Of a DNA stretch of 64,000 nucleotides, positions 34,140 to 44,924 are shown piece after piece. The position numbers and the translations under genes were made by a program. The notes under the pieces were generated by a model, which worked only from the letters and a program-made list of their open reading frames with translations, ran no database searches and was not told the origin of the DNA. The number at the start of each line of letters is the position of its first letter. Position 1 is the stretch's first letter. Source of the DNA: Epithemia pelagica (Eukaryota; Bacillariophyta; Bacillariophyceae; Surirellales; Surirellaceae); the NCBI GenBank assembly GCA_946965045.2, contig OX337231.1:1116001-1180000 (forward strand), in the 5' to 3' direction.

Positions 34140-35203
34140 GGGAACCATGCTCGGATCAGATACAAATTATGCGTCCGACATTTAATCCTTGTTTGTCCGC
34201 CAAAGAGCGACAAGTACTTTTGCTGTAGATCAGACATAGTTGTTTGTGAAATTTTCACAAAAACCATTATCAACCACGAATCAAATGTATATTCGTCCAG
34301 ATTTTCAATTGGAAGTTGATATTTTCCATTTCCCGAGATAAACCACCATTTGGAACAGTTTGTGGTCCCGTGTCTGCTTAATGTTTCTGCATGTCCATTT
34401 TCATGTGAAAGTAAAATCGACCGACATTCTAAGACAGGGTATTCATGTTGAATACTTTTCATCATGTCTGATATTGTTGATTTGTTGTCATGCTCATTCT
34501 CCTTCCCACAAATGTTTGTCACAATGGTAATAGCACTTCGATGTGTGGCTTGTTTTTGTTCGTTTGTTGCAGATTCAATGAACATTGGGTATCGACAAAC
34601 TTGAATATCATCTATAGCAGTAAACAGCTCGGCAAGACTTGTTTGTGGAGAAAATATATACTCAGATGATTCTTGATGATGTGGATGCAATTTGGTGAAT
34701 AGATTGGAGATGTTCAAAAAAGGATTGCTTTGTTTCTGTGAAATAGAACATTGTGGAAAATATTCTTTTCCAAGATAATGCAACATATACCCGTACCAAT
34801 CCACATCATTGGTGACTTTGTGATTGACAATTTTCCACATTTCTGGTACATGAACCAATAGTGTTGATAACACCCATATTAGAAGCGCTTCATGAATAGG
34901 TTGCTTACCCAAAGGAATTGTTTCGAAAGGAGAACCGTGTTCTGAGTGAACCAAAGAATGCACACGAATAATACATTTCGGCCATGATGGTGAAGAGAAA
35001 ACTTGTTTATGTAAACAAGGAGGTGACTCATTCAAGTTCGTCCGGTTCAAAATCATTTGTCCATGAGTCTTCGTATCATTTTCTAACTCTTTTAGCAAAG
35101 GCTGTTGAATTTTTTGGACTGTTTCATCTGAAGGATAGACCATGGAACACATTTCTTGAAAACATCTTGATGTGAGTTCATGAATGGTATTCTCTTCTGC
35201 CAT
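34140..35203 (-). CDS. Uncharacterised protein, about 350 residues
   Basis: The start is the ATG at 35203 (MAEENTIHELTSRCFQEMCS). The frame stays open to 33950, but coding sense on this strand fades near the C-run at 34128-34138, so I end it there. The residues look like a real folded protein: LLIWVLSTLLVHVPEMWKIV, NDVDWYGYMLHYLGKEYFPQ, TDPQTSL-type loops, and a C-terminal KWWFISGNGKYQLPIENLDE followed by YTFDSWLIMVFVKI. There is no transmembrane segment or signal peptide. I do not recognise the family. The lack of any stop over more than 350 codons in this damaged region is unusual. It faces the DIRS-like fragment tail to tail and may be a transposon passenger or a host gene. Confidence 0.5.
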
Positions 35204-35391
35204 TGTGTTCAAATTAGCTACCAATCAGGTCTGCATCGAAATGCCCATAAATCATGCTCCAAACCAATGAAATCGCTTTTTTATATGCTCCTTGATTTGA
35301 GAGTGATGCAGAATCAAGCCCAGAATAGCAACCATCGAGTCGATTCAGTTGAAACGAATCTGAGTACTTCCTGGGACATCCTACAACGTAT

Positions 35392-35613
35392 ATCTTGGTC
35401 CTGGCCTTCTGGTGGTGTGGTGTCTGGTGCTGGGACATGTTCCTACACCCTAAGATCTAATACGTTTTCTTGGTTCTGGGCTTCTGGTGGTGTGGATTCT
35501 AGCGCTGGGACGTCTTCCTACATCCTAAGATCTTATAGGTTTTCTTGGTGCAGGGCTTCTGATGCTGTGGTGTCTGGTGCTGGGACATCCCCCTACATCT
35601 TCTCAAACGGAGC
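35392..35613 (+). repeat. 78-bp minisatellite, three copies, open as 26-residue repeats
   Basis: TTCTTGGT(C/T/G)C(T/A)GG-type starts occur at about 35392, 35470 and 35548. Each copy contains CTTCTG(G/A)TG(G/C)TG and GCTGGGAC(A/G)T. One plus-strand frame (35180-35665) stays open through it and encodes repeats such as FSWFWASGGVDSSAGTSSYI. Divergence between copies is roughly 15-20%. Confidence 0.85.
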
Positions 35614-35720
35614 CAGTAGCCTACCACCTCCATCTTCTACGCACTCCAGACACCCACCACCTTAACTCAACAACTATCTGAAACTACCCCGGCTTTCTAA
35701 CCAACATTCTTCGCCCCACC

Positions 35721-36218
35721 ATGGCAGCGGCAGCGGCGGCACCAGCATCCAGACACCCGAGCGCAAACGACCAAGCCCAGCAGCCAACAACACACACATC
35801 AAGACTCCTCGACCTTACTCGAAGGATCACACAACGCAATCAAAACAACGACGATGCCAACACCGACAATACGACAACAACCACCACGACCAGAACAAGG
35901 TCAACCACACCAACAACACAGCCACCCCGGAAGCGAGCAGCACCATCCGACGACACACCGACACCGGAAGACGACGCCCCAGACACACCGAAAACAACAA
36001 CAGACAACAGATACGGTAGCGTCATGTTTAGGGTATATTACTTACTCTACCTTTGTACTGTTGCATCATCTAAATTCCATGTCACACTGATGTCTACTTT
36101 TCTCACACATTCGACGAGGCCCAATACGATCTCCTCTCGCAAGAGATGTGCGGTGCCATCAGATACACACCAAACTCGTACCTTATACGATCTCCTCTTG
36201 CAGTCATATACTGTGTGA
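35721..36218 (+). CDS. Hypothetical Ala/Thr-rich protein or first exon
   Basis: The ATG at 35721 has a strong CACCATGG context. The first 100 residues are low-complexity: Ala-rich, then Asn/Asp/Thr-rich, with a basic PPRKRAAPSDD patch resembling a nuclear signal. After DNRYG, at about 36015, a GGTAGCG sequence could be a splice donor, because the remaining residues to 36218 look non-coding. The true gene may be a first exon of about 99 codons with downstream exons I cannot define. Function is unknown. Confidence 0.4.
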   Translation: MAAAAAAPASRHPSANDQAQQPTTHTSRLLDLTRRITQRNQNNDDANTDNTTTTTTTRTRSTTPTTQPPRKRAAPSDDTPTPEDDAPDTPKTTTDNRYGSVMFRVYYLLYLCTVASSKFHVTLMSTFLTHSTRPNTISSRKRCAVPSDTHQTRTLYDLLLQSYTV

Positions 36219-36609
36219 TCACACAGACACCAACCTCAGGACCTTTCTCTTCATTTCATTCCAATATCACACCATGCCAACCGCTGGTCTTCACCACTAC
36301 AAGAAAGAAGATACCGACACTCTTCTACTAGACGATGAGTCCACAGACTCAAGCAACTTGTCGGACAACTGATACGCCACAAGTTGTCTTTCTTCATTTC
36401 CTCAAACAAAGGTTCCCTGAAGTTGCTCCCGTCAAATTTGCCGATGACCAGTCAAGACAGTACCTCCGCGATTCAAGTGAAAAACAGGGCAGGTCAAAGC
36501 AAGCTGAGTGAACACGGTACTAACCGGTTGCTCTGTCCTGATTTTCATCAAGGGTCAAAGAGGGAAGAACAGAACTTGCGTACTCTCACCAAGGATAATT
36601 TACTGTTCT
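36219..36609. other. No gene assigned
   Basis: A short plus frame (KKEDTDTLLLDDESTDSSN) near 36300-36371 could be a later exon of the gene at 35721. A 40-bp imperfect repeat (TACGATCTCCTCT) appears near 36127 and 36186. Nothing else was seen. Confidence 0.3.
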
Positions 36610-36627
36610 AGGCGCTGTGCAAACAAG

Positions 36628-37110
36628 ATCCAGTCGACACTACAACAAAAGTGCTTCTGGTTCCTTGTTATCCCTTTGCACGATACTAGACTGTGATTGT
36701 CCTAGAAGAAGACGCTACAACGAAAGCGCTTCGGGCAAGGGAACAATAGCAAGACCAACCCTCAACGATACCTCGCTTGTCTACTTAGTGGTGTGGGTAT
36801 AAGAGATACAATCCAGTCGACACTACAAAAAAGTGCTTATGGTTGCACCTTACCCCTCCATCTAATAGATTGACTGTCTTGAAGAAGAAGACGCTACAAA
36901 GAAAGCGCTTCATCCAAGGTGAGAAGGCTAACAAGCCAAACCCAAAACGACAGCTCCCTTTTTCTACGTCGTGGTGCGAGAATAAAATATACAATCCAGT
37001 CGACACTACAACAAAAGTGCTTCTGGTTGCACCTTCCCCTTCCATCTGATAGACTACTAAAGAAGACGCGACAACAAAAGCGCCTCACCAAGGACTGGAA
37101 GACCTGGAGC
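36628..37110 (+). repeat. 182-bp minisatellite, two full copies and a partial third
   Basis: ATCCAGTCGACACTACAA is followed by AAAAGTGCTT at 36628, 36810 and 36992, an exact 182-bp spacing. Each copy ends with a GAAGACGC(T/G)(A/C)CAA block and AAAGCGC. Copies are diverged, so the array is old. Confidence 0.88.
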
Positions 37111-37509
37111 AACTGTCTACAGAACACGCCGGAGGAATAGTGACAGAATTTTGTCCACGGCAAGGACTGTGAGAGTTTGATATCCGAATCGAGAAACTCT
37201 ATCATCTTATTTCCCGTGACAACGATAACACCATGGTGAACGGAAACCCCGACAAGAATGGACGGGAGCACAACTGGCCGGTTAAAATGAGTCTCAGAAA
37301 GATCAAATGATGAAGAAGATGTGTGAGACGATGGTCAGGGTAATGACTGCGGAGGACAAGAAAAATGGGTTTCTACGCATTTACAAGCCAATAAAGCAGG
37401 ACTTGTGCACTCCTCCAAGAGTCCCCCTCGATCCTTGAACGAAGTGTTACCAAATGAGAACGTTGCCATGATTGTTGAGAATTATTTCCCGCTTGAAAAG
37501 TGCCAGGAC
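37111..37509. other. No gene seen
   Basis: No supported frame, repeat or RNA was identified. Confidence 0.35.
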
Positions 37510-37836
37510 CTATACGGGTTCTTGGGTGGTGAGTAGGAAGGTCTGGCTGATGTTTTGAACTAAATCCCACCTACAGTCCTCGGACAAGAAGTTGGTGTCC
37601 GAGCCGTATTCCTCCACTTGGTCCTTCATGTAGATGAATAGCGAGTCCAAGAACTTCTTGGACTTGGACAATAGGTACCGGGCAATTATTTTTCCATCTC
37701 CGGACATTATTGAATTCTTGATCTCCTTCAAGTGTGAGTTGTTTCTCTCCGCCAGCAACTTTCGAATAGAGTTGGCTACTCCCAAGTCGCGAGAGCCGGT
37801 CCCCTTAAATTTAGCATAAGTGTCAACCTTGGCCAA
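37510..37836 (-). CDS. Unrecognised 108-codon ORF
   Basis: The minus-strand frame begins MAKVDTYAKFKGTGSRDLGV and continues NSIRKLLAERNNSHLKEIKN, ARYLLSKSKKFLDSLFIYMK. It is basic, predicted largely helical, and looks like real coding sequence. It stops at 37510 after a Thr-rich end. It may be the N-terminus of a longer broken gene. No domain was recognised. Confidence 0.4.
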   Translation of the reverse strand: MAKVDTYAKFKGTGSRDLGVANSIRKLLAERNNSHLKEIKNSIMSGDGKIIARYLLSKSKKFLDSLFIYMKDQVEEYGSDTNFLSEDCRWDLVQNISQTFLLTTQEPV

Positions 37837-38010
37837 CTTTCTGGGTTGCTCCTGGCTTGATCCGGTGTGCCGGCAAGAGCGGTCGGTGCTTCAAGCTGGA
37901 ATGAATAAATCACCCTTTGCCTTCAGTTTAAGTCCCCCTTTATATCTTGTATGTTACCTCAATAAATTGGGCCTAATGTGTAGGCTAATTGGCTGGTTTC
38001 ATGGAGACAA

Positions 38011-38078
38011 GGAGTCTATACAAAGCAGTGTAGTCAAGAGATGTTCTCTATACAAAGCAGTGTAGTCAGGAAATGTTC
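38011..38078 (+). repeat. 34-bp direct repeat, two copies
   Basis: TCTATACAAAGCAGTGTAGTC followed by A(A/G)GA(G/A)ATGTTC occurs at about 38013 and 38047. It is a simple local duplication. Confidence 0.85.
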
Positions 38079-38405
38079 CACTGTGATTGAGGAATTGAGA
38101 TGCAGCCAACCATGAAGCCAACCCAAGTGATTTTTCAGTTTTGCTTTTTATCCTTAATTCCACAATGTCTGTCAGTAGGATTGTCGGAAGATGTACCGGG
38201 GATCATAGGCCATATCCCCAAAGGGGAGATCGGCCGCAAACACCCGGCGGAGCCACCGACCACACGAGAGACCGGAGAGGCTATCAAAAAACAGCATAAC
38301 ATCGACCGTGGCAGACTGAGAGGACTTCGTGGCTGGTCCCAGGCGGAGGCCGGAGCCACACACGCGGCCCAAAAGAGGAGGGGTGGGATTTACCCAAGGG
38401 CGAAA

Positions 38406-38870
38406 TGGTAATAAGCATCCCAAGAGGACAACGAAAGGTCGGGAGATTGCGGTGGAACTTATGGACGGATTGCAAGTGTGGATGCCCATGAAGGATGTGA
38501 AGGATCGGTACCCAATCGATGTGGCAGAGTACGCGGTGGCTAGGGGAATCGAGGACGAGCCAGCGTTCCACTGGTGGGTTCCGTGTGAAGAAAAAGTATT
38601 GGAAGACGACAGAAAAGTTCGGAATTCGATTGCCGCATTCAGTTGACGGAGCACTTGCGATTGACAAGGAAACGGGAACCAACTACTGGTCTAAGGCAAT
38701 CGAGAAGGAATAGAGGGTAGTGAGCGTCTCCTGGGAATCACGGGAAGATCTCGATTTGGGGGAAGTGCGCGCCAGGCGACAGCTTGTTGGCTAGACCGAG
38801 ATCAAGTGCCACATGGTGTTTGACATCAAGATGGAATTGACGAGAAAGAATGGGAACAATTGATGACAAT
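38406..38870 (+). pseudogene. Copia pol fragment: integrase C-terminal/linker to RT start
   Basis: The plus-strand sequence shows RTTKGREIAVELMDGLQVWM, then PMKDVKDRYPIDVAEYAVAR and DEPAFHWWVP, then after a shift near 38580 KKKYWKTTEKFGIRLPHSVD and ALAIDKETGTNYWSKAIEKE. This is the conserved segment between integrase and reverse transcriptase in diatom-type Copia elements. A stop follows at 38711, then TEIKCHMVFDIKMELTRK, the start of the RT palm, before the sequence diverges near 38860. The orientation is opposite to most Copia pieces in this window. Confidence 0.82.
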
Positions 38871-39967
38871 TGAACACTACCAAGCTGCATTTCCGGAATT
38901 CTGTCACCACAAGCAAGAACCGATCGCCTTCATTCTGTACCTTCGCGGTACCCCAGAAACCATCTATCTGGTACACAGGCATGGGCCACGTTGGTACGGG
39001 TGGCCTGGGTAACAAGAGGTGAAAGGCGTCCGAAGCAATTCTGTTACTGGCCAGGATTGAAGCCACCAGCATAGGCAGGACGGGGTGGAGTTTGGAACAT
39101 CCCCGCAGCTTCTTGGTGGTTGGCCGCCGGGAAAGGTTGATGTTGGCCCTTGCAGCAGGCTTCCTATCGTTATCAATGCAACCTGGCCAAAGGCTGCTCC
39201 AAGTTGGTCGACACTTCCATTGTCATGACCAAAGGCATGATTGCCAATCCCAACCATCGCATGGTACAAGCACGCTTTTGCCACGGTGACATATAAAAGG
39301 CCTTCCATTAGAACTGCTTTTGCACCAACTTCACTCCTGTCACCTTTCGGGGGAAAGTCGAAGGAACATTTAAAAATCTGGCCATGGTATCGTTGAACTC
39401 TGTCAGACCTGATGAACCAGCACTTTGTGCACTGTCATAACCACCGTGTCGCAACATCCCAACCTGTGTTATGTAGTCATATAATCCGATCATTTCCAAC
39501 ATTTTTGATCGATCCTGGTCGGTGAGGAAAGAATTGATTGTGGTGAGCTCCATACGGAGTGTAGGGGACTCGTGTGAGTGGCTAGCGGGGGAGGCACACG
39601 GGCGAAGAGGGAATGATCAGAGGGTTGGAACAGTAGGAGGGACAGTGGTGGATGTAAAAGGCAGAGACATAAGAAGGTCAGCAGTGGATGTAGGATAGAA
39701 CGGAGTGAGAGAGGGTGTAGGAGGGGAGGGGTCGGTTGGTAGTCAAGACGGGAGTTGGGGTTGTTGGGCTATGGGTGGAGGCCGAGCTGCGGTCATGTGG
39801 GTGATGAAGTCTTGGGTGGGTTGGAGAAAAGAGTCACAATATTAGAGTAGCAAAATTATTATATTAGTGTATGCACACCAAGGGATTAGTACAGAGCAAA
39901 ATCGTGATTTTCTGTACCCCGCAGGGTACGTGCAGGCACCAACCTCGATGAAGCATGTTTTCAACGG
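38871..39967. other. No gene assigned
   Basis: Frames on both strands are short. 38960-39300 has a higher GC content. 39580-39830 is GGAGG/GGTGG-rich on the plus strand. No repeat, RNA or conserved motif was recognised. Confidence 0.35.
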
Positions 39968-40291
39968 TTGACGGCTGCGGTCTTCGCTCCCCTTGTCCTT
40001 GTCAGTGAATTTAGTCCTTTCCACACGTTCCTTATGACAGTGGATTCCCATCTCCAATCCCTCCGAAAGTTCTCCGCCGGACTCAAGTATCTCAGCTCCG
40101 ATGCTGCCATCGTTCCCCTTACCGAGGACGAGATCAAACACACCTTTTACCAAGGGTCGCCGACTACTTGTCGCACCAAATTTCAAGAAGCCAATCCGTT
40201 GGCACCGGACATTGTCAATCACTTTGGCACTGCCGCGCTCTTGCAAGCGATGCGCGGATATCAGTGCGCTTCTTGCCAGAAAAAGGCATGA
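39968..40291 (+). pseudogene. Gag-like retroelement fragment
   Basis: The plus-strand frame reads DSHLQSLRKFSAGLKYLSSD, VPLTEDEIKHTFYQGSPTTC and RTKFQEANPLAPDI. The order 'L-(T/S)-(E/D)-(D/E)-E, short spacer, (Y/F)-x-G-x-P, W/C-R-x-x-F' resembles the gag capsid region of LTR retroelements. It ends in a CxxC pair. No protease or RT follows. Confidence 0.45.
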
Positions 40292-41525
40292 TCACTGGAC
40301 ACTCTCCTCGAGTGCTACGGGCCTCAATGATGCCACCATGGGAATGTAAAGCAGGTCATCAATATATTGTACACTTCAATGAGGCATTCGGCATATCTGA
40401 AGTACAGCATTGACAGCATTTGTGTGTGTGAACATTTCCACAAAGTCGTAGTATGCGTATTGTGGAACAAATCTGCTCTATGACATTCACCAGTAATCTG
40501 CTCTATGACATTCACCAGATGAATAACCCCATGTGATTGTTGTATGGACCATTGGCTTGAGTGGCTGGGTAAGGGACCTCCTCATAGACTTTTCTTGTCC
40601 CAAAAACAGGAAGATCTGATCCTGTCTTCTCTCATTCATTACCTCTCAGTCTCACTTATCACAATTGGCGTCACTACGTGGTCATCATTTATTTAAACTG
40701 TGTCAATGGTTTCCATTGTGAAATGGTGCCTGGCAGGATAAGCACAGGTGAGTCATTATAATCTCCCAGAGAAGTGGCATGGAGATTGGCATGGTGCACT
40801 GGTGTGGAAAGAGATGATCGGGCTTTGTGACAGAAGTCTTCTAATATTTGTGTAGAGAGAAGTCTTCTAATATTTGTGCAGCTCGATGCAGAACACGAGA
40901 GACGAGTGGAGGAATACAGGAGTGGCTGCATTGTCCACCCAGAGGAGAGAAGAAAGCATGGTTGAATGATGTGCTACTAACTTACCCAATTCGCTTTTGC
41001 CCAAATGTAAAGGATACGGCATTCTCGCTGGTCTCCCCCCAAAAGCCCTCTACCACAAGCGTGCCTTCCTCGACATCACCGACAGCATGCGAACCCATCT
41101 CCTCCCCTTCCTCCCCACCCAGTTCCACCAATCGGCTGACTTTACCGCCCCCTTCGGCCTCCTCGTCCGACCTCAGCCCCAACGTTACCCTCCCCACCAT
41201 CCTTCTGTCGGCCTCCTCGCACCTACCCCAGGACCGGAGAATGGTACTGTAATACTAGTTTTGCTTGAAGGTACAGTTTGTCATATGAGGGATGCACTAG
41301 GTTGTTGCGCGTGGGGCGGGCCTTCGAAAGCAACAATCGTAAACGATCGTGCAACCCATGCCATTCTTTGCTCGTCCGAACTGCTTTTTGTCGAATGAAG
41401 ATGGTGTGTAACGAAGGTTCTGGTAAGTCAATGGGTAAACGCTTCTACAGAACTGCTCTAAACATACCTATCGCTAGAACCTTCCATTTGCTTACCCATT
41501 GAACCATAGGATCTTCTGTTATCTC
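40292..41525. other. Mixed region with small duplications, no gene assigned
   Basis: Two small tandem duplications are clear: a 27-bp copy of CTGCTCTATGACATTCACCAG at 40471-40520, and a 29-bp copy of GAGAGAAGTCTTCTAATATT at 40834-40880. Plus frames at 40848-41398 are Pro/Ser-rich and not convincing. At 41414-41505 two inverted repeats interlock: GAAGGTTCT with AGAACCTTC, and CAATGGGTAA with TTACCCATTG. Confidence 0.4.
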
Positions 41526-42108
41526 GGGGAGTAGTGGCATGCATGGTTGACAAGCCCGCTGAGCTAGCACGGGTGATCCGGGCTGTTGCGAGTGACGAAC
41601 GAAGCACATGGTGGTACGACATCAACATCGACGATGGTGATGAAAATAGCCTTGCCAATCTCCTGCAAGTGTCGAATGAGTGTCTAATGACATTCCTTGC
41701 AGATGTAGGATGGGTGAAAAAACAAACTTCTCCACGTCCATGCTGGGTGGTCAAAGTTGCATGACAGAACTTGCTACTTTTAAGTACAATAGTCAGAACT
41801 CACGCCACTTTATCAGGATTGGAAGCTTGTGGCCTCTTGCTGCCAACAGCAGTACCAAGCCGCTCGACGTGCTGCGTGATTGCATTCGTTCAAGAATCTC
41901 AAGTTTGAACATGATTCGCTCAACAATCAAAGAAATGATGGAAGACTCTGGCTCCGAGAAAAAAGTTCTCCGAAGAGACGGTGAAGCGCACTACGGACAG
42001 GCGAACGGAGACGTGACAGTACTAAACCAGTCGCAATCGCAGGTGTCGACGACAGGAGGGATTCTACAGCACAACAACAAAGAACCCAAGCGTTTGCCAC
42101 CACTCTAA
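41526..42108 (+). pseudogene. Unrecognised frameshifted ORF
   Basis: A plus-strand frame reads MVDKPAELARVIRAVASDER, WWYDINIDDGDENSLANLLQ, ending at 41764. After a shift, SRHFIRIGSLWPLAANSSTK and IKEMMEDSGSEKKVLRRDGE follow to 42108. These look like parts of one protein that may lead into the transposase-like ORF at 42471. The family is unknown. Confidence 0.35.
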
Positions 42109-42470
42109 TATCAACGTATGCAGAAAACAAACGAATCAAGCAAAATGAACTTTTGAAGGTGCTCTTGGAGCTTCATGTCTTGCCCAAGATATTCAAGCCG
42201 GAGTTTCTACAATGATCCGACGAATACTGACTCGACCCCAAGGATTTTGGAGACGACATTGCTGAAGGAATGTCTCAGGTGATGTCTCTTTTGCTACAGT
42301 CGAAGGAACAGATGGTTAGTAGTATATGGTTGGATCTACGTATATGATGCCCAAACCACAACTTCGCCTCCCAACATTACAAGAGTATAACATCGATCCA
42401 ACAAACAAACGGTTAGTGGGTGGGATTGTGCGTGACCTAATCACGTGCTCTAACCAGCAGAGAGCTTGTT

Positions 42471-44135
42471 GTGCCCACATCGGCGCAGTACAGATGTGCC
42501 AATGAGAGAGTAGATTGGAGTGTTTGCGATCCTGTGAAAGTCTTCCTCTTTTTTCTGGATGGCATCTTCAGCCGCAGGGGAACGCGACTGCAATGGTCGT
42601 CGATCGATGTTGTTGTTTCGGCCGACCATGGCAAGGGCTTTTCTCGTGTCCATGCGGTCTTCATTTGCAGAAAGCGGAAGGATGATGGTACGTGGACGGA
42701 GCAGAGCGATTCCTACAGTTTGGCAGAAGCCAAATGTAAAAAAGACGCGTACGAGATCCTCCATAATACCTACATGCCGCAACTCAACAATGTACTTCAT
42801 CTCTTGGTTGAGAAAGGTGGTGTTGATGTGTGGAAGAAAGCTTTCCAGGACCAAGACGAGGAGCTGGGGGACAGGTTCTACACGAGTCTAGCTGGTTCAC
42901 CACCGAAGAACCATGGTGATGTCAAGCTCTACGACACTTGCATCCCAGTAGAAGTTTTCTTTGCTGGTGATATTTCTCAAATCATGACAAACTACGGTCG
43001 TGAGGGAATGGGAAGTTATTGGTGCCCCTACTGCACACTTGGACGGGACCAATGGCAAGGCCTTGGTCATGTTAGAGGGTTGAAGTGGACTCTTGCGACA
43101 ATGGCAAGTCAATTAATTCACAACAACAATCACCTAAACGAGAAAGATACTTAAAAAGAAGGGGAGTGAAAGAGGCTCCATTGCTCACAGCTGTGGATGT
43201 GGACCATTCGTCACTCCCAGTGCTGCACCTTATGTTGGGGGTGGTCAACAAAGTCGAGGAGAGCCTGATGACCGAAATCCAGGCAGGTTGTGAGGCGTAC
43301 ACGCCTCAATATGTCAATCTTGAGTGCAATCTTGAGAAGTTAAAAGAGTGGCATGCACAATTTTCAACGCAAAAGACGGAGTTGGAGAGCCAACTTTGCA
43401 AGACTCGAGCTAGAGCAGAGCCAACTTGCAAGACTCCAGGACAGAGGACAAACAACAATCAATAGTATGAGAGAACTTGTTGCGACACAACAAACCTTAT
43501 TGAGGCAGTCGTTGGAAAATCTCAAGAATGAGAAAAAGAATTCTGTGAACTTGGTTAAAGCAGCAAAAGCAAAATTTGCATCGGAGAAAAGTGAAGACGC
43601 CAACTCAAAACGATTCGGACAACCAGTGCGGGCTGCGATTGAGCAGATAATGAAGAAGCATGGCATCGACCGGGCAGCTTTCCACGGTGGCGATCTGCAA
43701 GGTCCAGCTTGCCGCACTCTCCTTATCAAGCGGAGGGCAATATTCAGTGATGTATGGCATCACATTGAGTGCCTGCCTGCCGGAGAGAAACTTGGCAACG
43801 ATGTGATGTTCAAGGAGGTGCTGGATGCGTATGAAAGATTGCTGGGGCACTTTGATGCCATCTTTGCAATCTCCAAGACGAAGCGCCATCACATGAAAGA
43901 GGAGCAACTCAATTCACTGGAGAAGCATGTGAAGCATGCGTGTGCTGTCTGGAGAGGACTGGGCATCTCCATCACACCAAAGATGCATATCATTGAAGAT
44001 CACTTAGAGGACTCGGTTCAAAAAACGATGGGCTCGGCGACCTTGGTGAGGACGAAGGCGAACGGGCACATCAAACCGGATCGCAGGACCAGTACCGATA
44101 CAAGTCCTTGAACGCTGCAGCCAAAGCCAAATAAT
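42471..44135 (+). pseudogene. Transposase-like repeat-family ORF (frameshifted)
   Basis: Three plus-strand frames tile one protein of about 540 residues. The first (42471-43154) includes CIPVEVFFAGDISQIMTNYG and REGMGSYWCPYCTLGRDQWQ, with a CxxC pair. The second (about 43160-43460) has APLLTAVDVDHSSLPVLHLM then LGVVNKVEESLM. The third (about 43430-44040) has a helical Gln/Lys-rich stretch, FGQPVRAAIEQIMKKHGIDR, and SITPKMHIIEDHLEDSVQ. A last shift gives LGDLGEDEGERAHQTG. The conserved acidic and His positions (FFAGD, VDHS, ED, GER-HQ) resemble an RNase H-fold transposase of a family abundant in diatoms and other protists. I cannot name the superfamily. At least three frameshifts make it a pseudogene. 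Confidence 0.6.
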
Positions 44136-44503
44136 CGGCACAGGTAGAGGCAATGGCAAAAAGTGACAGCGTTCAAGAGAGAATCAAGATGGTTGTTGAG
44201 AAGACATCTCGAACCAAGAAAAGGGCACGAGAGGACGAGGACGAAAGTAATGATGATGGCAATGACAGTGGTGAACACAACAATGCAACAACAACAGTAC
44301 TTACGGCTTGTCCCAGACACAAGGGCCGTTGAGAAAGGCAGTGTGCAGCTCTCCTTGAGCTGCAAATCGTGGATGGGATGCCGTATCCCTCGCTTGTGAA
44401 GCTTCGAAAGAAGAAGCTCCTTGCTTCAAATGACGACGACGACCTATGTAATAAACAAGTATAGTCTATGGAAATTGTGCATGTGTGTTTAGATACTAGT
44501 AGT
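44136..44503. other. Downstream region of the transposase-like ORF
   Basis: A plus frame at about 44160-44330 (MVVEKTSRTKKRAREDEDES) is a basic then acidic tail that may be the end of the ORF above after another stop. The rest is unassigned. Confidence 0.35.
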
Positions 44504-44911
44504 CTAAGAGGAGAATCCTCGTTTAGGGAACCCAACTTCTCTACATTTCTTCTTCAAAGGCTTCAGCAAGTCATGCCCACCAGAAATGGTGAACCGGATC
44601 ATCCATTTCCGGTCGACTGTTTCGTCACCTGGTTCGAGGGGCAACGGAACGACAACAAAAAATTCAAGCCCAGGTAGTTCGTGACGTGCACTTTGAATTC
44701 GATACACGTCCCACTCCATTACTTTGCAACTCTGAAAAGAAGACACAATGACATTGTCCGCATCATTGTTGAGTTGGTAGGAGATCTGGAAACCATTTCC
44801 AAAAATGGTTGGACCAACAAAGAGGGTGGCATCGCGGCTTCGGCTCCACATTTGTCCCACAGCATTGTGGTTTGCGATACCAACTTGGAGCAATCCACCA
44901 GGCAATCTCAT
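44504..44911 (-). CDS. Hypothetical protein, 135 codons
   Basis: The ATG at 44911 opens a minus-strand frame with MRLPGGLLQVGIANHNAVGQ, FQISYQLNNDADNVIVSSFQ and LEFFVVVPLPLEPGDETVDR. It looks like a beta-rich globular protein. Immediately upstream the (GAA)n microsatellite encodes a long poly-Glu run in a different frame, so the original N-terminus may have been an acidic tract that has slipped out of frame. No family was recognised. It could be a host gene; its neighbour at 45654 is divergent from it. Confidence 0.45.
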   Translation of the reverse strand: MRLPGGLLQVGIANHNAVGQMWSRSRDATLFVGPTIFGNGFQISYQLNNDADNVIVSSFQSCKVMEWDVYRIQSARHELPGLEFFVVVPLPLEPGDETVDRKWMIRFTISGGHDLLKPLKKKCREVGFPKRGFSS

Positions 44912-44924
44912 TGTCGTTGTCTTC

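Noticed and set aside
38100-38411. Secreted protein with a signal peptide (hydrophobic start at 38100)
   Set aside because: The frame runs into the Copia linker out of frame, and its residues after 38170 look non-coding.
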